From: Actinernus sp. WN-2022
Taxonomy: Eukaryota > Cnidaria > Anthozoa > Actiniaria > Actinernidae
Length of the DNA stretch: 64,000 nt
Reading direction: 5' to 3'
NCBI GenBank assembly: GCA_030867875.1
Contig: JAOWCC010001634.1
Coordinates: forward strand, 98,125,321 to 98,189,320
The notes below the pieces were generated by a model. The model did not search any database and was not told the origin of the DNA. It saw only the letters and a program-made list of their open reading frames with translations. Positions 13,821-24,485 of the stretch are shown here, piece after piece (position 1 is the first letter of the stretch; every line of letters starts with the position of its first letter). The translations under genes were made by a program, and so were the position numbers.

Positions 13821-14017
13821 TAAGCCTCCTCCGCAGGCATCTATAGTTAGTAAGAAATAGTAAGGTTGGGAACCCTGTGGACTTGGGAAGACTCGGAACG
13901 AAAATGAAGAAAACTTCATTTTTCGCCCCAGGGTCCCTCACGCGCCCACATGTCCGGCCTCAGGGTGACCGCTTCTTACTATTTCTTACTAACTAGAGAT
14001 GCCTGCGGAGGAGGCTA
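13821..14017. mobile_element. 197-bp inverted-repeat element with 9-bp target duplication
   Basis: Present in block C and absent from block A. The ends are inverted repeats around AGCCTCCTCCGCAGGCATCT. The flanks carry the direct repeat AGGTCAAAT (13812-13820 and 14018-14026), which occurs once at the corresponding site in block A (near 20717-20726). A second inverted word (TTAGTAAGAAATAGTAAG) lies inside. A 9-bp duplication suits Mutator-like elements, but 197 bp holds no transposase, so the superfamily is inferred. Confidence 0.85.
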
Positions 14018-15066
14018 AGGTCAAATGTCTGCGCAGCGCATCACTCTTAGTCTCGGTGGGCGGCCGCGCAAATTTCCCGCGCAAATTACCGTAAAATATA
14101 TTGCAACAACCTGGTGTTGCGAAATAATTATCTGCTTGTGAATTACAGCCTCAATATCAAGAAAATAAGTAAAGCTTTTAAAATTCAAAATTTTTAGTTT
14201 GCCATTGGCTGTATGTTGAGTGCTGATTTTACCGGTTTTTCCCCCCAGAAATTTAACGAAACAGTTTTGAAGGTGACTGGTGTGTTGAAGCAATACACTC
14301 AGCGCAGACAGTTGAATTACCTTGGTTTATGGTTTCCATTCCATAAAATAAGGAAGGTTAACACTAATATACAACCACCACGTACGCAACTATTCAGCCA
14401 TTTTGAAAATATTAGTTCACGCATGCGCATACATTTGACCGCTGTGTTGGTTTAGCGAATGCAGGCCATAGCACGGTTAACGTTAGTTCTTCACCGGTAT
14501 ACCGCTCTTCACATCTAATTTACGGATTAAAACAATCAAAGATAAACGAAAATTAGCTTAATTTATTAATACTACTTTTGTAAAATAACCCAGCTATAAG
14601 TTTGCCTTTTGTAACCTAATAACTGTGTTTACATAAGAGTGTTTAACATTAAATTTTGGTTGTTGCTTTATAAGCGCAATGAAACTCATTTTCCTTCGCT
14701 GTTTTAAATATGCGTGTTTTTTTTGGGGTAAAAACTGATAACAGAGAAGAAGGATAGTTGTGCTGCTAAACCTTTATACTCAGCCAGGGAGATGCGGTTT
14801 GTAAGCCTTACTAAGATATCATATATCTGCAAACAAATTATTTTAAAACCTTTTTTATATTTTAGATACCTTTCTATATCTAAAATAATCATTGCTTGCT
14901 TTGCTAGATTATTTTTATCACTTTAATTAATCAGTTTTGTTAGCAAGATGTCATTCGATTGCTACAAGTAGAAAAAAAGAACGACAAATTAGTAACAGTT
15001 AATGTCTTAGTCACATGTGTTTTATTCCTGGATACACATGGCGCTCAGTAGGGAAGTTTCCCAATC

Positions 15067-15190
15067 TCACGGACGAGCTGGAACGAGCACTCAATGGAGA
15101 CTCATGTGGGGATTCTTTCCTGATGTTAAATAGCTTTTAAACAATGTTCCGCATGAGCGTTCTTTGAAACTCGTTCCAGCTCGTCCGTGA
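15067..15190. mobile_element. 124-bp terminal-inverted-repeat hairpin (MITE-like)
   Basis: Perfect 21-bp terminal inverted repeats (TCACGGACGAGCTGGAACGAG) enclose an AT-rich centre. The paralogous copy in block A has a decayed left end (about 22075-22103) and is split by the insertion at 22104-24335. Confidence 0.75.
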
Positions 15191-15928
15191 CAATAGATGC
15201 TTTCCGACGTAACAGCGTGTAGTAGGAAAGTGTCTTCGTTTCGGCTCGTAGCTATTTTGTCACTTCAAGTGATAACTCATTAGTCTTCCTTGTATTTCTA
15301 GCATTAAATATGCATACCTTATGTATATAAGGGCAGAATCTCTTATTGTCTGCCTCTCGCTTGTTGGACAGCACATAGGAATCCAAACTTAAGATTTTTG
15401 TTTTGGCTTTAGCCCTCGGAGCCTTGTACGATTGCATTCGGTCGAGGAGTACGTTTCCAGAAGTTTTTTCCAAGTAGCAAGACGTGGTTTTTATGATGGT
15501 TTTTCGTACCGGGCAACGTACACAATTTTCTTTAGACGTTGTATTACTTTTGTGATTTTAGCATGAGAATTTCTTATTCTCAGGTGATTATGTCATTGGT
15601 TGTTCAGCCATCTTTTAAGATGGATTATATGGTTTTTGGAATGTTTACTGCATTCCTTCATGTCATGTTAAATATTGTTATGATTTTGTAATAGTTTTAA
15701 GTATAATTTAATGATTAGTATTTAACGAAGTTAATTAAAGAAACCGTTTGCTGCTGTCCACCAGGCATCCGGCACTGTCACACTCCACGGAGTCTTTGCG
15801 TGTTTTAATCAGTATTATGTATTTTACGTTTTTTGTGCCGGCATTTGCGGAGTATAGAAATGAATACGAAATTTGCTTATTACGGTTTGTGATGCGATAC
15901 AGGCTATACAGCCTGTTCTATTGTTCTC

Positions 15929-18800
15929 TCACTCAGTCCCGTAGCATTTCAATTTTCCCAATGTGTGATAACCACGTTCTCGATCATCACCAGTATCGCC
16001 CAACCTCAACTGAGAGACAGGTAGAGTGGACTTGTCAGTCAGTAGGCCGCTGTCACTGTGCCACTCCCTGTGACTACCAAAATTGTTACAATTACAGTTT
16101 CCTTTCCTTTGACATGTGTTCGTCATACCGCAGGCGCACTTGCCACTTCCAGGTGTGGCCCCACCCCAGTAATTCTGTTTTACATTGTCACGTGATACCC
16201 ACCATCCAAAGTAACCGATAAATCCAGAATCTCCCCGACATTCAAGCTTAACAAACTGCTCACAGTTTGTGGATACTCGACTCAGTGCTGCCAACTGTGC
16301 CATCGTTGTACCAGTGTATCGAACATCTTTACTGTACGAACCAGCATCTTCAAAACCATCTACAAGAGTTCTAGCTTCGCTATCATGACTAATCACCGTC
16401 ACCCCCACCCCTCCCCTGTCAGTCATGTCACAATACACGCTAAACTGTGCCTGTCCTGACTGACCGTCAGGATCGATGACGTAATTACCAGATGGCGTAG
16501 AGGAAGAGTTTCTCTTTAGTTCACTACAAGATTTAGGTTGTCGTACGTGTAGTGTTGTCGTGGCTTTTATGGATCGACGAAAGTTTCTTGCAGTACAAGA
16601 ATAGACTCCCGCGTCTTTTGAAGTACTTCTTGATATCACAAGCGTTCCATTTGATAAAACATTTACAGAAACTGGTAGCGGTTTTCTATCTTTTTGCCAT
16701 GTTATTTCCGTGGCACCAGTTGCTTTACAGTGAAGGGCAATACGCTGACCTGGCGTGTGAATACTCTCTATTGATGGTTTAACAACAAATATCAAGGGAG
16801 GTATTACCATTATCTGAACACGAGATGTTACTTTACCGAGGAGATTTACCGCATGACAGAAGTAATCACCGCCTTCATCCATTCGTATTCTTGTTATCAT
16901 CAAGCTACCTGCCCTAATATTGGTTCTTAATGTTGGTAGTTCCCCAAAGCCCTTGGACCATTTTATAGTGGGGCTTGGAAGACCAGAGGCTTGACATGTG
17001 AGAGTGACGTTGGTCCCTTGTTCAACTATGATGGACCTTGCCTTGCGAACGAAATGTGGTGGCACTGAAAAGTAGAATAGTCTAATAAAATGGTTGTTCT
17101 ACTGACTATGTAATTGATAATTAAACACCTGTATCATATATTTATTGTTTACCGTTTCGTACAAACAAACTAATGGAGACGCAAAGTGCATACTATCTTT
17201 TGTTTTCGTAAAGACGAAAAGTTGTTGTAATCAAGTAAAAAAATATTATTAACGCCGGTACGAGAAAACCAAGAATCGAGTTTATCAATTATTAAAACAA
17301 ATCTAAGTTAAAACCATAATGGTGGATTAAAAAAATATGTGTTGGTAAATATATTTTGTGAACATACCTTGTACGGCAAGAGTAGCCCATTCCTGTACCA
17401 CCCCCAGCATACTGTTCGCTGCACATCCGTACTCCCCCTGATCGCTTGACGTCACATATTTGATTGACAGTCCTCCACTTGAATCCACCACGTGACGTCC
17501 TACTGGAAGTGTGGAGTTCCTACGTGACCACGTGACCTTTGGTTTTGGGTTTCCCTTGGCAACACACTTGAACCAAGCAGTATTACTGTTATTGACAACA
17601 AGAGGCTTTGGTGGGACCACAATTGTAGGGGCTGAAATGGGTTCTGCGGGATCTCCTTTAGGACCAGGTGGACCTCTTGGACCTGGAGGCCCCTGTGTTC
17701 CTGGTGGTCCTTGAGGACCCTGATTCCCCTGAGTCCCTGGAGCTCTCGGCTTGCCAATTGGTCCATGTTTTCCAATATTTCCTATGGGACTTTGTGGTCC
17801 TCTTTTCCCAGGTGGTCCTTGTCGTCCTCTCCTGCCTCTCCTACCTCTTGGTCCTCGTAGACACAGTTTGTGGTTCTTGGCGCATCCTATGTTCTTGAGT
17901 ATGTTTATTAGTTCCTGTCTGATTAGATCCAATAGAGGGCGAATGAGACCGATGTTGACTGATGATATATTAGTTGATAGTGTGTGGATACTTCGTGTTA
18001 CTATTGAAAGAAAACCTGGAACTGAATGGCAGAAATTATGCAGTGTAAGCAAATAATAGACAAGGAGAGTAATACTAGCGTTTCATCCCAGATTATGTCA
18101 TATATGAAAAAGTGGAGAACTCGTTATGATTTTTAATACTTTTAAAGTCGGTGCCAGATATTGTTTTTAGTTTATGCGGAATTTACAAATAGTATGTGAC
18201 CTGCAGAGAAAACTATTTGATTGGCATTTGCAACCTTTTTGTAGTTAAAGAGATAAGGTTGTCACCGTCAAATAGTAAGTGTTCATATTCATAGAGATTT
18301 CCTGGTGAGCAATACTGTTAATCTGCCTTTTCATGTCACTCTGTGAGTACAGTCGTAGAGTGAGTGACCTTTGAGTTAGAATATCAAGACAAAGACAAGT
18401 CCTGAATACAGATCAATATAACATGCCATGATGAATAGGAATTTTGTTTAAATTTTATTTAGCTTTGTTCTGACTGATACAAGAATACGAATAACTAATT
18501 TCCGTCCTTTATTGTTCCTTCGTATAGTCTAATCGAATTCATGTGCCTACCTTCAGAGTGTAAAGTTTCGTCGTCATTCCTTGGTTCTCTGTTGTGTTCA
18601 GGTTTTATAATCGAGTGTAACTCTTTCTTGGGAAGTATTCCTTTGTTTACCGTCTCGTGACTGGTAGCAGCTTGGTTGCCATTTGTGTGGAGTTGTTCGT
18701 GTACATAGAACCTATACTCCACATGTATTACAGCGACTAAGCACACCAGCGATACAACCAAACCTACACTAGACAACACGTTACTGTTATGTGTCTTCAT
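15929..18800 (-). CDS. CniFL-like receptor, copy A: collagen, three Ig, fibrinogen-related domain
   Basis: A predicted 679-residue type II membrane (or signal-anchored) recognition protein. Three exons splice in phase: 18551-18800 (donor GTAGGC), 17368-18021 and 15929-17064, total 2,040 nt, both introns phase 1. Residues 1-9 are a short cytoplasmic end and about 10-28 a membrane anchor. A stalk to about 139 is followed by some 22 Gly-X-Y triplets (140-205) with two imperfect triplets (SPI, RAP). Ig1 lies at about 210-301, Ig2 at 302-392 and Ig3 at 392-480, each with a Cys pair and a D-x-G-x-Y-x-C motif. A Cys-rich fibrinogen-related, Caspr-like domain follows from about 484, with 'VYCDM' and a GWW motif. 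This order matches the cnidarian ficolin-like family, proposed to bind microbial or symbiont surfaces. Copy B is a close tandem paralog. The order and splice phases are seen; ligand and location are inferred. Confidence 0.9.
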
Positions 18801-21800
18801 TGCCTTGTTATCAACACCGTAGTAGTCTTGAATGCGAATGGAGGCTGGTTCGTGTGGATAAAGTTGTGATTACGTTTGATGTCTTGAGACATAAGAAAGA
18901 GACAGGAAGTTATATTTGATGCATGATTGTCAGTTATAATGTGGTGAAATCCAAGAACGCTTGAATAACAGTAAGTATCATATAACGTACGTTGTGATTC
19001 TGCTCAAACTGTTCGTTTGCACGTGAGTCAGCTGTGTACTCGTTTCCCTGTGTTTTACTCTCGGAGAAGGTTAGGTTTATTTCAATTTCGCGTCAGGTTT
19101 TGAAGTAATGTAACGTAATATGCTGCCTGTGGTTTAGTGCCACATGAAAGGAAACTTGCCGAACACATTAAATAGAATCTGTCGCGACAAAATGCTCGTT
19201 CGAGGAACACACAAACAAATCTCCCATGAGCTTGGAAAGATCTAGTATTTGCCACATCCGAACTCAACTCCGGTCAACTGCTCTTGTTCTTGCAAACGAA
19301 TCTAGATTTGAAACTGATATGCTCTTCTCGACGTGTATAAAAGCCGCCATATTTTGAAATGTAAATTAGCCGTAAGTCGTACTGGTGACAGGCTGGTGAC
19401 AGTTGAATGGCCAGTCAGAAGACGTGTAAGAATGCCAATCAGAATCGACTACATATGTCCTGGTACTTCGTTGGGGGTCTAGAACAAGCTTTATGTCGCT
19501 GTTTCGCAGACGGACTTAACCGGGGTTCAGTTCGGATGCGACGCAGGCTATTCTATCGGTCGTTTAGATGGATTGGGATCTGAAATGTACGTCTCAAAAA
19601 TCTGCTCATAAATGCATTGGCCATTAGCTCTTTTCACTGGCTAAAGCTCAACTATGATTTCCTTTTAAAGTGGTAATGAAGTGGTATTAAAATGAAGTGG
19701 TATTAATGTTGAATAGATTTATTTCCCTCCCTCTTGTGGAAGGGTCATGAGAGTTCGAATGTTCTCAGCCAGTCTGCAAGTTCAAGTTCAAGTTCATTCG
19801 CAAATTCAATGCACAACAACACACTGACAACATGAGCTAGAAAATGCTGCTGAAATAATAACAAATCGAATGTCATTTTCAATTCTGTCATACTTTCGGT
19901 TTATCCGTTTGTAGAGTTTGAGTTCTCAAAATCGAAATAACGCAGTTTAACTCTTGTCGACTTGTGGAGTCGTGTGCGATTTGAACATTTCAAAGTATAT
20001 TCGAGAAGTCGCAGAATAAGGCGCAAATACAGGATTCTTTTACCAACAATCTTCTCCATGAGTCGTCCGCAGGGAAAGGGGAAATGAGCCGATTTTTTTT
20101 TGCGAATTACTGACGCATATCCCGTTGCATTAACGGAACTTATTCCACTACGCACGTGCACTTGTTTGTCGTCGCTGTTTATCATGTTTTGCTCTTCACA
20201 AAGAAATAGTTACAGCAATGTTTGAACATATTCATTTATTTTGTGTAAAAAAAATCCCTAAAAGAACAATACTGTTAGGAAGAAGATAAACTTTAAGGAA
20301 ACAGAGTACCGAATTGTGACGCCACGGCGCGGCAACCGTGTTTCAAAACTCTTCCCCACATGGAATTTCCCGTGTGCGACAACATTAAATACCACACAGA
20401 GCCGAACTTAAGTTGTTTGCTATATAGACGGAGACGAGGGTTTGGCAACTGAAGTCATTCCCCGCCTTCATCACTTCATATTGTAAGAGAAGTATCGTCG
20501 ATCTTTCGTTTGCACTGAACACTTCGTAACTGCAACTGTGTACTAAGCGTTAAATTAAATGATATGCGTATTCTAAAGGGTTGATGTTCATGTGTGAGGA
20601 CACTTTGTGTTCTGCTAAGGATAATGTGAGAATTAACATCTTAGAGTGTCCTGAGAGTGAACCAAACTGACGTTTGAGTACTGGAGGACGACTGCAAACC
20701 TGGTTTAGCGCACACAGAGGTCAAATGTCTGCGCAGCGCATCACTCTTAGTCGGTTAGGGCGAGATTCCATCCGCCAGAAGGACGCAATCCCAAAATGCA
20801 CTGCTCTAAAATACTTGATTGAGAGCAGGAACTGGTGTCTAATTAAGTAACGCCTGCTAATCAAACAGCATGCAGTCTAAAAGTTCTAAAAAAGCGGTTG
20901 TTGACAGCAAATCCCTCGTGGCGTAAGGGATATTGACGGTTTTGGTTTCGGTAAATAGATGGGTTAGGGTTTCGGTTCGAGTCTTCGTGGAGCCGATATT
21001 TTTTTATATAGTTGAGGGAAGCGTACTTGTTCGCCTAAATTTCTAAGTGCCGCTTTAGTTTGTATCCTAGAAATATAACATCGAGAAAATTGCAATTCGA
21101 CCTTCTGGCGGATGGAATCTAGCCGCGACCCTATTAGTCTCGGTGGGCGGTGCCCCAATTTCACGCGCAAATTACTGTAAATATATTGCAACAACCTGGT
21201 GTTGGATTACAGCCTCAAAAATCAAGAAAATAAGTAAAGCTTTTAAAATTCAAAACTTTTAGTTTGCCATGGGCTTTTGAGTACTGTTGAGTGCTGGTTT
21301 ACCGATTTTTTCCCCAGAAATTTAACAAAAGAGTTTTTAAGGTGTGTTGAAGCAATACACTCAGGTGCAGACAGTTGAATTACCTTTAATTGGTTTATGG
21401 TTTCCAATCCAGAAAATAAGGAAGGTTAACACCAATACACAACCACCACGTACGCAATTATTCAGCCATTTTGAAAATATTAGTTGACGCATGCGCATAC
21501 ATTTGACCGCTGTGTTGGTTTAGCGAATGCAGTCCATATAGCACGGATAGTTCTTCACCGGTATACCGCTCTTCACTTCTAATTTACGGATTAAAACAAT
21601 CAAAGACAAACGAAAATTAGTTTAATTTATTAATACTAGTTTTGTAAAATAACCCAGATATAGGTTTGCCTTTTGTAACCTAATTACTGTGTTTACATAA
21701 GAATGTTTAACATAAAATTTTGGTTGTTGCTTTATAAGAGCATGAGAGCAATGAAACTCATTTTTTTTGGTAAAAACTGATAACAGAGAAGAAGGATAGT

Positions 21801-22103
21801 TGTGCTGCTAAGCCTTTATACCAAGCCAGGGAGATACGGTTTGTATTATTTTAAAACCTTTTCTAAATTTTAGATACCTTTTATATCCAAAATAATCATT
21901 GCTTGCTTTGCTAGATTATGTTTATCACTTTAATTAATCAGTTTTGTTAGCAAGATGTCATTCGATTGCTACAAGTAGAAAATAAGAACGACAAATTAGT
22001 GACAGTTAATGTCTTAGTCACATGTGTTTTATTCCTGGATACACATGGCGCTCAGTAGGGAAGTTCCCCAATCTCTGGGGACGAGCTGGAACGAGCACTC
22101 AAT
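18429..22103. repeat. Segmental duplication block A: first exon and 5' flank
   Basis: Paralogous to block C (11876-15066) and, around the first exon, to block B (30117 to about 30600). Apart from exon 1 of copy A it is non-coding. It presumably holds the promoter of copy A just above 18800, but I see no convincing TATA box or initiator. Confidence 0.88.
20755..21133. mobile_element. 379-bp inverted-repeat element, absent from block C
   Basis: The ends share the inverted word GATTCCATCCGCCAGAAGG and begin TTAGGG on the left and CCCTA on the right. Block C has an uninterrupted site (CTTAGTCTCGGTGGG, near 14046). The flanking TTAGTC(TC)GG is duplicated imperfectly, so the exact target-site length is uncertain (about 8-10 bp). 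No coding capacity; superfamily not assigned. Confidence 0.75.
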
Positions 22104-22545
22104 TGGCCACTTTGGAAAAGAGTAGGGGATTGGGGCGAGGGTGGTCTCGCAAAGGCGCTTGGGATCGTTACAGGGGACACGCATCGTACAGAATACAAAC
22201 AAACACGGCGAATATCGCAATTTACTCATCGAATACAAGCACGGAAAGTGAAATAAACTTGAAAGAAGGCACTGTACCAGAAGTAAAGCTCAACAGAAGG
22301 GTTCATAAAAGCCAACTTACTTAAAGCAGAGCAAAGGAGTGAAAACTACCGCGGAACGGAGTTAGCAGAAGTAAAGCGAGGCTGTGTGGCCGAATACTAC
22401 GATCCGATTAATAGCCGATTCCTACGTTTCCCATCATGGATTTATGATTTTTAAGTTGTACTTTGTAACTTTAGAATGTAATATATAAAGTGGTAAGCTG
22501 TAGTGCTAAGTGTGCACGCCCTACGAGGGAAAGAGAAAAAATCTC

Positions 22546-22619
22546 TGACCCAAGTGGGACTCGAACCCAACGACCTCCAGGTTACATGTCTGGCGCTCTA
22601 CCGGCTGAGCTATCAAGTC
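22546..22619 (-). tRNA. tRNA-like gene 1 (Thr-TGT-like, degenerate)
   Basis: A 74-nt cloverleaf candidate: acceptor stem with several G-U pairs, D arm GCTC/GAGC, anticodon stem CCAGA/CCTGG with one mismatch, loop CATGTAA and an intact T-loop TTCGAGT. Pol III A box (TAGCTCAGCCGG) and B box (GGTTCGAGTCC) are present, and a T6 terminator follows within about 10 nt. Position 33 reads A instead of the nearly invariant U and there is an extra T before the T stem. It may be transcribed but is doubtful as a working tRNA. Confidence 0.6.
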
Positions 22620-22807
22620 AGATGAGAGCAATCGTGGGTATTGGTGCGTTATATGGGGTCACGGCGATTATATATGTATATGTAGTTATGATATTGAATA
22701 ATGTTTGCCGCATAGCACTAGTAAGTGTAAAGAATGTAATATAAAAAGTGGTAAGCTGTAGTGCTAAGTGTGCACGCCCTACGATCGAGGGAAAGAGAAA
22801 AAATCTC

Positions 22808-22881
22808 TGACCCAAGTGGGACTCGAACCCAACGACCTCCAGGTTACATGTCTGGCGCTCTACCGACTAAGCTATCAAGTC
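22808..22881 (-). tRNA. tRNA-like gene 2
   Basis: Same 74-nt fold and T6 terminator. The A box carries a C-to-T change (TAGCTTAGTCGG) that weakens the D stem. Loop CATGTAA. Confidence 0.55.
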
Positions 22882-23065
22882 AGATGAGAGCAATCGTGGG
22901 TATTGGTGCGTTTTATGGGGTCACGGCGATTATATATGTATATGTAGTTATGATATTGAATCATGTTTGCCGCGTAGCACTAGTAAGTGTAAAGAATGTA
23001 ATATATAAAGTGGTAAGCTGTAGTGCTAAGTGTGCACGCCCTACGAGGGAATGAGAAAAAATCTC

Positions 23066-23139
23066 TGACCCAAGTGGGACTCGAACCCAACGACCTCCAG
23101 GTTGCATGTCTGGCGCTCTACCGACTGAGCTATCAAGTC
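23066..23139 (-). tRNA. tRNA-like gene 3 (loop variant)
   Basis: Same fold. The loop reads CATGCAA, so the triplet in the anticodon position is TGC instead of TGT. A and B boxes and the T6 terminator are intact. Confidence 0.55.
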
Positions 23140-23326
23140 AGATGAGAGCAATCGTGGGTATTGGTGCGTTGTATGGGGACACGGCGATTATATATGTATA
23201 TGTAGTTATGATATTGAATCATGTTTGCCGCGTAGCACTAGTAAGTGTAAAGAATGTAATATATAAAGTGGTAAGCTGTAGTGCTAAGTGCATGTGCACG
23301 CCCTAGAGGGAATGAGAAAAAATCTC

Positions 23327-23400
23327 TGACCCAAGTGGGACTCGAACCCAACGACCTCCAGGTTACATGTCTGGCGCTCTACCGACTGAGCTATCAAGTC
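23327..23400 (-). tRNA. tRNA-like gene 4
   Basis: Same fold with loop CATGTAA, intact A box (TAGCTCAGTCGG), B box and T6 terminator. Confidence 0.58.
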
Positions 23401-23584
23401 AGATGAGAGCAATCGTGGGTATTGGTGGGTTATATGGGGACACGGCGATTATATATGTATATGTAGTTATGATATTGAATCATGTTTGCCGCGTAGCACT
23501 AGTAAGTGTAAAGAATGTAATACATAAAGTGGTAAGCTGTAGTGCTAAGTGTACACGCCCTACGAGGGAAAGAGAAAAAATCTC

Positions 23585-23658
23585 TGACCCAAGTGGGACT
23601 CGAACCCAACGACCTCCAGGTTACATGTCTGGCGCTCTACCGACTGAGCTATCAAGTC
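23585..23658 (-). tRNA. tRNA-like gene 5
   Basis: Same as gene 4. It is the last unit of the array; similarity to the tandem unit ends at about 23743. Confidence 0.58.
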
Positions 23659-24485
23659 AGATGAGAGCAATCGTGGGTATTGGTGCGTTATATGGGGTCA
23701 CGGCGATTATATATGTATATGTAGTTATGATATTGAATCATGTAACTTTAAACAGGCCCTGTTCTGTTCTTGGGATTGTAAGGTGAAGAGCCGGAAGGAG
23801 TTGGTATGTAGTCAATCGCTACAAATACATGTCATCCTAGCGGACTTCAAGTGGTTCAACGTTTCTCTTGTCAGTAGTTATTCACGGCCTACAATCCCAT
23901 GAATAGAACAAGACATGTATAACTAAAGTTACAAAGTATTTAATACTTTAAAGTGACAAATCCATGATGGTGGGAAATGTAGGAATCGGCTAAAGCATAA
24001 CGTATTCGGATCGTTGCGGATTCATCGTAGCAATCGGCCACACAACTTCGCTTTACTTCTGCTAACTCCCGTTCCACAGTAGTTTTCACTTCTTTGCTCT
24101 GCTTTAATAAGTTGGCTTTTATGAACCATTTCCTGGACACTTCTGTTGAGCTTTACTTCTGGTACAGTGTCTTCTTTCAAGCTTATTTCACTTTCTCTGC
24201 TTGTATTCGATGAGTAAATTGCGATATTCGCCATGTTTGTTTGTATTCTGTACGATGCGTGTCCCCTGTAACGATCCCAAGCGCCTTTGCGAGATTACCC
24301 TCGCCCCAAACCCCTACTCTTTTCCAAAGTGGCCAATGGAGACTCATGTGGGGATTCTTTCCTGATGTTAAATAGCTTTTAAACAATGTTCTGCATGAGC
24401 CTTCTTTGAAACTCGTTTCAGCTCGTCCGTTACAATACGAAATTTGCCTATTACGGTTTGTGATGCAGCCTGTTCTATTGTTCTC

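Larger units (their letters stand above)
11876..15190. repeat. Segmental duplication block C (paralog of 18429-24440)
   Basis: This block matches 18429-22103 plus 24336-24440 nearly base for base over the first coding exon and about 3 kb upstream of it, with many small indels. Examples are the shared tracts at 13320/20176, 13480/20350 and 14570/21620. It differs from block A by a 197-bp insertion (13821-14017) and by lacking the A-specific elements at 20755-21133 and 22104-24335. The duplicated unit is gene plus 5' flank. Confidence 0.9.
22473..23743. repeat. ~260-bp tandem repeat, five units, each with a tRNA-like gene
   Basis: The spacing between equivalent positions is 262, 258, 261 and 258 bp. 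Each unit contains AATATATAAAGTGGTAAGC or a close variant, a tRNA-like minus-strand segment, and a tail ending AGTAAGTGTAAAGAATG. Units are almost identical, implying recent amplification. Confidence 0.95.
22104..24335. mobile_element. 2,232-bp foldback element carrying a tRNA-like array
   Basis: The ends TGGCCACTTTGG and CCAAAGTGGCCA open long inverted repeats, left about 22104-22467 and right about 23929-24335. The arms are similar over most of their length but the left arm carries deletions. The corresponding site in block C (15086-15100) reads straight through as CACTCAATGGAGAC, so the whole 2.2 kb is a discrete insertion with a likely 2-bp AT duplication. The interior is a five-unit tandem array of tRNA-like genes (22473-23743) plus about 190 bp containing a small inverted word. 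The right arm holds two overlapping minus-strand ORFs (70 aa at 24022-24234, 66 aa at 23940-24140) with no recognised domain. No transposase is visible. Confidence 0.85.

Noticed and set aside
15748..16221. 157-aa plus-strand ORF
   Set aside because: Antisense to the fibrinogen-related exon of copy A; no domain.
17511..18056. Plus-strand ORFs opposite the collagen exon (also 26071-26589)
   Set aside because: Mirror frames of the Gly-X-Y coding exons; the minus strand has the splice sites and domains.
22473..23743. CRISPR-like array
   Set aside because: The ~260-bp units are identical throughout with no variable spacers, and the genome is eukaryotic.
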